64,000 bases of DNA from Massilibacteroides sp. (GTDB taxonomy: Bacteria; Bacteroidota; Bacteroidia; Bacteroidales; Tannerellaceae), in contig JAQVZS010000003.1 of NCBI GenBank assembly GCA_028708075.1, positions 42,582 through 106,581 of the forward strand, read 5' to 3'. The position numbers and the translations under genes are program-made. The notes beneath the pieces are model-generated. The model was not told where the DNA came from, made no database searches, and saw only the letters and a program-made list of their open reading frames with translations. Each line of letters starts with the position of its first letter. Position 1 is the stretch's first letter. Shown piece after piece: positions 58,314 through 64,000 of the stretch.

Positions 58314-59552
58314 ATGATCTATAATCTGATTATTCACCTTTACGCCCTTGTCGTTGCTTTAATTGCACCTTTTCATCGAAAAGCCCGTTTGATGAGATTG
58401 GGACAGTGGAAAACAAATTCAATACTTCGAAATAATATAGACCTGAAGGCAAAATACATTTGGTTTCATGCATCTTCGTTGGGTGAATTTGAACAGGGAC
58501 GTCCTTTAATTGAAAAAATAAAAGCGGAGCATCCGGAATATAAAATTTTGCTCACTTTCTTTTCCCCTTCAGGTTATGAAGTAAGGAAGAATTACGAAAA
58601 GGCAGATGTTATTTGTTATTTGCCTTTCGACACCCCTTACCGGGTAAGAAAATTTTTGAATCTGTCTAATCCGGCAATCGCCATATTTATTAAGTATGAA
58701 TTTTGGGCGAATTATTTGACAGAACTGAAACGAAGGAAAACACCCGTGTATATTATTTCTGCAATATTCAGATCGGATCAAGTCTTCTTCAGATGGTATG
58801 GAGCGTCCTACCGGAAAGTGTTGTGTTGTTTTAACCATTTATTTGTGCAGGATGAGAACTCTCGAAAATTGCTGTCCAATTATGGGGTAAAGAATGTTAC
58901 TGTAGTAGGTGATACACGTTTTGACCGCGTGCTGGATGTTCAGAAAAAGGCAAGGGTGATCGAAATCGTACAGCAATTTGTTAAAGACTCAGAAGGAGAA
59001 AAAAGTACCATACTTGTTGCCGGAAGTTCCTGGTCACAAGATGAAGCTTGTTTTATTCCGTACTTTAACGAGCATCCGGAAATGAAGTTGATTATAGCAC
59101 CCCATGAAATACATAAGGAGCATTTATTAAACATTGCCGTTTTACTTAAGCGTCCATCGCTTCGTCTTTCCGAAGCAACTTCGGGGGAAAGCCTGAAGAA
59201 TGTGGATTGTCTTATTATTGATAGTTTTGGGATTCTTTCTTCAATTTACCGTTATGGAGACATAGCTTACATCGGTGGAGGTTTTGGTGCCGGTATTCAT
59301 AATGTATTAGAAGCAGCGGTTTATGGTATTCCGGTTGTCTTTGGCCCTAAATATCATAAATTCAAAGAAGCAAAAGAACTGTTAAATCGGGGTGGGGCAT
59401 TTGTTATTACCGATCAAGCAACATTGAATAAATGTTTCGACGAACTCCTTTCTTCATTCGAACAATTGCAGAAAGCTGGCATGCAGGCCGGAAAATATGT
59501 GCAAGAAAATGCCGGGGTGACGGATAAGATATTGAAAGAAATACCCTTATAA
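58314..59552 (+). CDS. waaA: 3-deoxy-D-manno-octulosonic acid (Kdo) transferase
   Basis: The 412-residue inner-membrane protein has an N-terminal anchor, WFHASSLGEFEQGRPLIE, LLTFFSPSGYEV, AGSSWSQDE, and AYIGGGFGAGIHNVLEAAVYG near the C-terminus, the GT30 family pattern. It adds Kdo to lipid A. With lpxK downstream it places several lipopolysaccharide steps in this region. Confidence 0.95.
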   Translation: MIYNLIIHLYALVVALIAPFHRKARLMRLGQWKTNSILRNNIDLKAKYIWFHASSLGEFEQGRPLIEKIKAEHPEYKILLTFFSPSGYEVRKNYEKADVICYLPFDTPYRVRKFLNLSNPAIAIFIKYEFWANYLTELKRRKTPVYIISAIFRSDQVFFRWYGASYRKVLCCFNHLFVQDENSRKLLSNYGVKNVTVVGDTRFDRVLDVQKKARVIEIVQQFVKDSEGEKSTILVAGSSWSQDEACFIPYFNEHPEMKLIIAPHEIHKEHLLNIAVLLKRPSLRLSEATSGESLKNVDCLIIDSFGILSSIYRYGDIAYIGGGFGAGIHNVLEAAVYGIPVVFGPKYHKFKEAKELLNRGGAFVITDQATLNKCFDELLSSFEQLQKAGMQAGKYVQENAGVTDKILKEIPL

Positions 59553-59651
59553 ACCTTATTTCTTAAATTTCTCATTGTTAGAGAGAACGACCTATGAAGT
59601 TCCGTTTTTTTAAACTTTATTTATCGGGATATAAACAGTTTCTATTATTAA

Positions 59652-59682
59652 TTTGTTCCTTTGGAAAATATTTGTATATTTG
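59652..59682 (+). promoter_or_regulatory. Consensus promoter of the thioredoxin-marR genes
   Basis: TTTG (59652-59655), a 19-bp spacer and TATATTTG (59675-59682) match the Bacteroidota primary-sigma consensus. The start would be about 45 bp before the thioredoxin ATG. Confidence 0.8.
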
Positions 59683-59730
59683 TACTGTTAAAGATTTGAA
59701 CGTTCAGGTAATAACAAAAAAAGTAAAGTA

Positions 59731-60207
59731 ATGAAACAAATAATTTATGGGGTAGTGCTGTCATCTTTATTATTGGTGGCCTGTAATACACAAGCAAAAG
59801 AAAAAAAAGAATTAAAAGAAACGACAAAAAAAGAAGTTGCTATGAAGACAATACATTTAACAAAGACAGAATTTTTAGCCAAAGTTGCTAATTTTGAAAC
59901 AAATTCTCAAGAATGGGAATATTTGGGAGATAAGCCCGCTTTGATTGATTTTTATGCAGATTGGTGTGGTCCCTGTAAAGCGATAGCGCCCGTGTTGGAG
60001 GAATTAGCTTCAGAGTATGAAGGACAGATTTATATTTATAAAATCAATACGGAGAGAGAACAGGAATTGGCTGCCGCTTTCGGGATCAGAAGTATTCCCT
60101 CATTACTTTTTGTCCCCATGAATGGTGATCCTCAAATGGCTATGGGAGCTCTTCCGAAGGCAACTTTGAAAGAAGCGATCGATACTGTTTTACTAAATAA
60201 AAAATAA
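59731..60207 (+). CDS. Thioredoxin-family lipoprotein
   Basis: The 158-residue protein has a lipobox LLLVAC (Cys18), a Lys/Glu-rich linker (residues 22-38), and a thioredoxin fold with WCGPC (Cys79, Cys82), FYADWCGPCK and the cis-Pro strand IRSIPSLLFV. It is therefore a periplasmic, membrane-anchored thioredoxin, probably reducing or oxidising extracytoplasmic thiols. The marR gene follows after 4 bp. Confidence 0.92.
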   Translation: MKQIIYGVVLSSLLLVACNTQAKEKKELKETTKKEVAMKTIHLTKTEFLAKVANFETNSQEWEYLGDKPALIDFYADWCGPCKAIAPVLEELASEYEGQIYIYKINTEREQELAAAFGIRSIPSLLFVPMNGDPQMAMGALPKATLKEAIDTVLLNKK

Positions 60208-60211
60208 GAGA

Positions 60212-60583
60212 ATGAGAATTGATAACGCATTATGTTCCCTGAGGGATATATATCGCGCAATCAGGGAATTTGAAATAAAATTTTCTCAAAAGCATGACCT
60301 TTGCCTCAACGAAGGCATGCTTTTGTGTACCTTATGTTCAGAAATGTATTCATCTAGCGAGATTGCTTCTTTATTGGGGCTGACTAATTCGAATGCATCA
60401 AAAGTAATACGTTCTGTGGAAGAAAAAGGTTTTATTGAAAGACGACTTGGACAAGAAGACAAACGTCAGATGTATTTTGTTTTATCCTCCAAAGGGCAGA
60501 AAAAATTAAAGGAAATAAAAGAAGCAGATGCTGAAATTCGTGACGTATTATTACAAATAATAGAGAAAAAGCCTGATCGATAA
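60212..60583 (+). CDS. MarR family transcriptional regulator
   Basis: The 123-residue protein has the winged-helix pattern SSEIASLLGLTNSNASKVIRSVEEKGFIERRLGQEDKRQMYFVLSSKG. It is co-transcribed with the periplasmic thioredoxin, so it might respond to oxidative or thiol stress. There is no visible Cys pair beyond Cys residues near the N-terminus (CLNEGMLLCTLC). Confidence 0.88.
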   Translation: MRIDNALCSLRDIYRAIREFEIKFSQKHDLCLNEGMLLCTLCSEMYSSSEIASLLGLTNSNASKVIRSVEEKGFIERRLGQEDKRQMYFVLSSKGQKKLKEIKEADAEIRDVLLQIIEKKPDR

Positions 60584-60657
60584 AAATAAGTTCTTTATAT
60601 TTGTTTGCAAATTAGAGGAAAATATCAATTATGATATAATCTCTGTTGTAAACAATA

Positions 60658-61749
60658 ATGCATTTCGGGAAATTAAATTTTTTACTATCACCTTTATCCT
60701 TCTTTTATGGTATAGGAGTAGGATTAAGAAATAAATTTTTTGATTGGGGAATTCTTTCGTCCGAACAATTCCCCGTTCCCGTTATTTGTGTTGGTAATTT
60801 ATCTGTGGGAGGAACGGGAAAGACGCCGCATGTGGAATTACTTATTCGGATATTAAGAAAAAAATACAGGATTGCCGTTTTAAGCAGAGGATATAAACGA
60901 AAGACGAATGGGTTTGTTTTGGCAACATCAGGTATAACCAGCTATGATATAGGAGATGAGCCATACCAAATTTATATGAATTTTCCTGAGATAATTGTGG
61001 CTGTTGACGCAGATCGCAGGGACGGCATTCGTAAATTATTGTCTTTGCCTGAACCGCCTTCGGTTATTCTTTTAGACGATGCCTTTCAACATCGATATGT
61101 AACACCTTCTTTATCAATTGTACTCACGGAATATCTCCGTCCTTTTTATCAAGATAAATTACTTCCTTTCGGGCGGTTACGGGAAAGCAAATATAGTATT
61201 CATCGCAGCGATGTTGTTGTTGTCACGAAATGTCCGAAAGATATTAAGCCGATTGAATACCGGATTATTGAGAAAAACATGTGTTTAACAGCTCATCAGG
61301 CGGTGTTTTTTACCGAGGTTTGCTATAGTGAAATTAAGGCTGTGTTTCCGGAAGAAGCGGAACCTTGGTCTCTGTTGGACATTCGGGAAAAGGATTCTGT
61401 TTTATTGATTTCCGGAATTGCTTATCCTGGTGATTTTATTCGGGAAATGAAAAAGTATTCAAGGAATGTTGTTCCTTTGTGCTATCCAGATCATCATTTC
61501 TTCTGTAAGCAGGACATAGATCAAATAGAAAAGACTTTCGATTCTATAACATCTTTGGGAAAACTTATTGTTGTAACGGAAAAAGATGCTGTCCGTTTTA
61601 AAAATATTTACGATGAAATTCCTGCGCATGTCCGTCAGGTAATGTATTATTTGCCGATAACAATTGGATTTTGTTCCCATAGTCAAGAAGAATTTGAAGA
61701 AATAATAAAAAAGCATATAGTTTCTTTCCAACGAGAAAATAGCATTTAA
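60658..61749 (+). CDS. lpxK: Tetraacyldisaccharide 4'-kinase
   Basis: The 363-residue protein has the N-terminal membrane segment and Walker A VGNLSVGGTGKTP, then LSRGYKRKTNGF, GDEPYQIYMNFP, VILLDDAFQHRYV and VTEKDAVRF. LpxK phosphorylates the lipid A precursor. A -7 box TATATTTG lies at 60596-60603. Confidence 0.96.
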   Translation: MHFGKLNFLLSPLSFFYGIGVGLRNKFFDWGILSSEQFPVPVICVGNLSVGGTGKTPHVELLIRILRKKYRIAVLSRGYKRKTNGFVLATSGITSYDIGDEPYQIYMNFPEIIVAVDADRRDGIRKLLSLPEPPSVILLDDAFQHRYVTPSLSIVLTEYLRPFYQDKLLPFGRLRESKYSIHRSDVVVVTKCPKDIKPIEYRIIEKNMCLTAHQAVFFTEVCYSEIKAVFPEEAEPWSLLDIREKDSVLLISGIAYPGDFIREMKKYSRNVVPLCYPDHHFFCKQDIDQIEKTFDSITSLGKLIVVTEKDAVRFKNIYDEIPAHVRQVMYYLPITIGFCSHSQEEFEEIIKKHIVSFQRENSI

Positions 61750-61757
61750 CAAAAAAA

Positions 61758-62783
61758 ATGAAAAGAACAGAAATAGCTACGATAGGTGAATTCGGCTTAA
61801 TTCAGCATTTGACGGAAAAAATCGAATTGAAAAATTCCACTACTTTAAAAGGGGTGGGAGATGATGCAGCCGTCTTGGATTATAAGGATAAGTTGACATT
61901 GGTGACTACCGATTTGTTACTTGAAGGAGTACATTTTGATTTGATGTATGTTCCTTTAAAACATCTGGGATATAAATCAGCAGTTGTGAATTTCTCTGAT
62001 ATTTATGCGATGAACGGTCGTCCGAAGCAGATAACAGTCTCCTTAGGTCTTTCTAAGCGTTTTTCAGTAGAAGACTTGGAGACTTTCTATGAAGGTTTAC
62101 AACTAGCTTGTTCGATATATGGAGTGGATTTAGTAGGAGGCGATACCTCTGCTTCATTAACCGGTTTGACCATTAGTATTACTTGCATAGGAGAGGTTGA
62201 GAAAGGTAAAGAAATCTATCGGAGCGGTGCTAAAGAAACAGATCTTATTTGTGTTTCCGGAGATTTAGGTGCCGCCTATATGGGGTTACAGCTATTAGAG
62301 AGAGAGAAGCAAATATATAAAGGAGAAGCGGATTTTACGCCCGATTTTGAAGGAAAAGAATACTTGTTGGAAAGGCAACTGAAACCGGAAGCCAGAAAAG
62401 ACATTATAGAGAGTCTTGAAAAAGCCGGTATACAGCCGACGGCCATGATTGATATTTCCGATGGCCTATCCTCTGAGCTTTTGCATATCTCCCAAGAGAG
62501 CAAAGTTGGATGTCAAATCTACGAAGACCGGATTCCGATCGATTTTCAGACAGCGGCTATGGCTGAAGAATTCAATATGAATTTAGTTACTGCTGCCCTG
62601 AATGGCGGAGAAGACTATGAACTTTTATTTACCGTACCTCTCTCTTTGCACGAACAAATCCTGGAAATGAAAGGTGTAAGCGTCATCGGGCATATCACGA
62701 AAGCGTCATTCGGTAATTATTTAATAGGACGTGACGGCGGAGAAGTCAAGTTGAAAGCGCAAGGTTGGAATTCGTTAGCTTAA
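61758..62783 (+). CDS. thiL: Thiamine-monophosphate kinase
   Basis: The 341-residue protein has GVGDDAAVLDYKDKLTLVTTDLLLEGVHF, the MNGRPKQITVSLGLS block, LVGGDTSAS and IDISDGLSSELLHI. ThiL makes thiamine diphosphate. It is 8 bp after lpxK, so it is in the same transcript despite the different pathway. Confidence 0.96.
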   Translation: MKRTEIATIGEFGLIQHLTEKIELKNSTTLKGVGDDAAVLDYKDKLTLVTTDLLLEGVHFDLMYVPLKHLGYKSAVVNFSDIYAMNGRPKQITVSLGLSKRFSVEDLETFYEGLQLACSIYGVDLVGGDTSASLTGLTISITCIGEVEKGKEIYRSGAKETDLICVSGDLGAAYMGLQLLEREKQIYKGEADFTPDFEGKEYLLERQLKPEARKDIIESLEKAGIQPTAMIDISDGLSSELLHISQESKVGCQIYEDRIPIDFQTAAMAEEFNMNLVTAALNGGEDYELLFTVPLSLHEQILEMKGVSVIGHITKASFGNYLIGRDGGEVKLKAQGWNSLA

Positions 62784-62812
62784 AATAATTGCAAATAAAA
62801 CTTACGGCTTCC

Positions 62813-62842
62813 TTGCAAATTCAAAAAGAATACGTATCTTTG
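62813..62842 (+). promoter_or_regulatory. Consensus promoter of tRNA-Phe
   Basis: TTG (62813-62815), a 19-bp spacer and TATCTTTG (62835-62842), about 16 bp before the tRNA. Confidence 0.8.
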
Positions 62843-62858
62843 CAGCCGTAAAAATGAT

Positions 62859-62931
62859 GGTGCCATAGCTCAGTTGGTAGAGCAAAGGACTGAAAATCCT
62901 TGTGTCCCCGGTTCGATTCCTGGTGGCACCA
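62859..62931 (+). tRNA. tRNA-Phe (GAA)
   Basis: A 73-nt gene with acceptor GGTGCCA / TGGCACC, D arm AGCTCAGTTGGTAGAGC, anticodon loop CTGAAAA (GAA) and T arm CCGGTTCGATTCCTGG. The CCA end is not fully encoded (ACGA follows). It marks the border to the accessory region on its right. Confidence 0.97.
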
Positions 62932-62957
62932 CGAAGCAAGAAAAGAAGAAAAGAGAA

Positions 62958-62992
62958 AATCCCTGAAGGTTATACTTTCAGGGATTTTTTTA
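62958..62992 (+). terminator. Terminator after tRNA-Phe
   Basis: AATCCCTGAA (62958-62967) and TTCAGGGATT (62977-62986) pair fully, with a 9-nt loop and a T run. Confidence 0.85.
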
Positions 62993-63052
62993 TTGTGTGC
63001 CGAAAGTGCAAAATGGGGCGAAAAATAGCGGATCTGGTGGCGTAATTGGTGA

Positions 63053-63619
63053 CTTTTCGAGACTATCCATCCTTTTTATGACGGAAATGGGCGAACCGGA
63101 CGTATAATCAATGTGTTGTATTTGGTAATAAACGATTTGCTCGATTTGCCAATTCTCTATTTGAGCCGTTATATTATCTCAAATAAAGCAGAATATTATT
63201 GATTAATCTAGTCGGTTCGAGAAACAGGCGATTGGGAGAATTGGATTTTGTTTATTCTGAAAGGAGTTGAAGAAACAGCACAGCAAACGATTACCCTTGT
63301 AAAAGGAATCTCTAAATTAATGCTTGAGTATAAAATACAGGTACGAAATATTTTGAAAAAAGCATACAGTCACGAGCTTTTGAACAATCTGTTTAGTCAT
63401 CCTTACACAAAAATAGAATTTGTCATGGCGGATGTAGGAGTAACACGTATTACAGCCGCTTCCTATTTGAATAAATTAGTTTCGAAAGGGCTTCTTTCTA
63501 AAATTAAACAAGGAAGATACAATTATTATTTAAATATGCCATTGATTACGTTGTTAATGAACAACAACGAAGATTTGAGAAGTAAGCATATCGAACAAAT
63601 AGAATCAGTCAATGAATAA
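63053..63619 (+). pseudogene. Fic family protein, 5'-truncated with two nonsense codons
   Basis: The frame begins inside the Fic domain: [20 protein letters not shown] is the catalytic HPFx(D/E)GNGR motif, with His at 63068. After AEYY come TGA (63200-63202) and TAG (63209-63211), then the frame goes on as SVRETGDWENWILFILKGVEE, matching the family's next block. The stops would be CGA and CAG before C-to-T changes. The C-terminal part includes a winged-helix-like domain (TAASYLNKLVSKGLLSKIKQGRYNYYLN). No N-terminal part exists upstream; it follows the tRNA-Phe terminator. Confidence 0.88.
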
Positions 63620-63824
63620 CGTATATAAAATATCTGTATTATCTATGCATATAGTAGATAACGTGTATAGAGAATGCAGATTTCCTATACATGTTGATGA
63701 TAACGTATATATAAAACGTGCTAAATATATACATGTGCATGAAAATGTAGGTTTATGTACAGATGACAATAAACGTGTACATGAAAGTAAACATTTGCAT
63801 ACATATCAAAAAAGCAAGATATGA
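63612..63824 (+). CDS. Small protein of degenerate 14-15-residue repeats
   Basis: A 70-residue frame starts inside the Fic gene end and overlaps the next start (ATGA at 63821-63824). It consists of repeated units: MHIVDNVYRECRFP, IHVDDNVYIKRAKY, IHVHENVGLCTDDN, then a worn copy RVHESKHLHT. The underlying DNA repeats are 42-45 bp with core (G/A)ATAACGT(A/G)TATA. It is rich in His and Val. No family recognised; it could be a non-coding tandem repeat that happens to be open. Confidence 0.4.
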   Translation: MNNVYKISVLSMHIVDNVYRECRFPIHVDDNVYIKRAKYIHVHENVGLCTDDNKRVHESKHLHTYQKSKI

Positions 63825-63916
63825 ACGAGTGGAAAGAATATAAGTTAGGAGATCTAGCTGTTGATGGAAGAGGATATTTTGTTTTGTTTCCAAAATGCAC
63901 AATATTTGTAGCATAA
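63821..63916 (+). pseudogene. HsdS-like type I restriction specificity subunit, N-terminal stub
   Basis: The first residues MNEWKEYKLGDLAV match the usual opening of HsdS proteins, but the frame changes character and stops after 31 residues at 63916. It looks like the remaining tip of a type I restriction specificity gene, so a fuller restriction-modification locus may once have been here or lie further on. Confidence 0.55.
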
Positions 63917-63934
63917 TAGAAACAAAATAAAGAA

Positions 63935-64000
63935 ATGACTTTTCTGGAATTTAAGAATCAACTCTTCGATTTGGCATGCTTTAATATCTATCAGGTATAT
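63935..64000 (+). CDS. AbiEi-like antitoxin/regulator, start of gene (3' end outside window)
   Basis: Twenty-two codons (MTFLEFKNQLFDLACFNIYQVY) run off the right edge. The LACFNIYQVY opening is familiar from type IV toxin-antitoxin AbiEi-like winged-helix proteins of Bacteroidales. With so little sequence this is a weak call. Confidence 0.35.
   Translation, partial: MTFLEFKNQLFDLACFNIYQVY

Noticed and set aside
63612..63824. CRISPR array
   Set aside because: The repeats are degenerate, lack unique spacers between constant repeats, and no cas gene is seen.

Overview
The window is chromosomal DNA from a member of the Bacteroidales (Bacteroidota). Several signs agree: SusC/SusD-type outer-membrane pair under an ECF sigma/FecR pair, a hybrid two-component propeller sensor, GH5 and GH13 glycosidases, families largely confined to Bacteroidota (DUF4295, DUF4835/PorD, DUF6089, DUF6242, DUF6913), AT-rich DNA, and -7 boxes of the TAnnTTTG type in front of several genes. 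The genus cannot be fixed from sequence alone.

Layout. 1-5.2 kb is a carbohydrate region: the N-terminal propeller of a sensor (runs off the left edge), a divergent GH5 mannanase-like lipoprotein, and a GH13 enzyme overlapping an unrecognised membrane protein. 5.5-19.4 kb is a dense housekeeping stretch, all on the + strand: ligA, a frameshifted DUF6913 gene, dapA, glutathione peroxidase, rpmB-rpmG-DUF4295, dnaN, a DnaQ-like exonuclease, an alcohol dehydrogenase, coaBC, porD-like, recN, rlmB, ridA. ygiQ follows on the - strand. 21.3-29.6 kb is a nutrient-acquisition locus: ECF sigma factor, divergent FecR, SusC with an STN domain, SusD, and a secreted endonuclease/exonuclease/phosphatase-fold enzyme.

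29.6-36.4 kb is the accessory and most unusual part. It holds an IS3-like end, a group II intron fragment, a lipoprotein and a divergent secreted cysteine-peptidase-like protein that share one domain, an IS110 remnant fused to a DUF3945 tail, a broken MG2-domain gene, and a decayed IS5/IS1182-type element with intact 21-bp inverted repeats. The lipoprotein/peptidase pair is the best candidate here for an undescribed system: the lipoprotein resembles the peptidase's N-terminal region across its length, as expected of a propeptide-derived inhibitor or immunity protein.

36.4-62.8 kb returns to core genes: tRNA-Leu and tRNA-Gly with a consensus promoter, a Rieske-like lipoprotein, argH, an SRPBCC protein, pyrE, comF-recX-prmC, divergent ribD, then an envelope block (DUF6242, DUF6089, uppS, bamA, two ompH/skp genes, murI), yccF and an M23 lipoprotein, META, DUF1343, a 7TM-HD phosphodiesterase, gltX, waaA, thioredoxin, marR, lpxK and thiL. 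After tRNA-Phe (62.86 kb) the sequence changes again: a 5'-truncated Fic gene with two nonsense codons, a small repeat-containing ORF, an hsdS stub, and the start of an AbiEi-like gene at the right edge.
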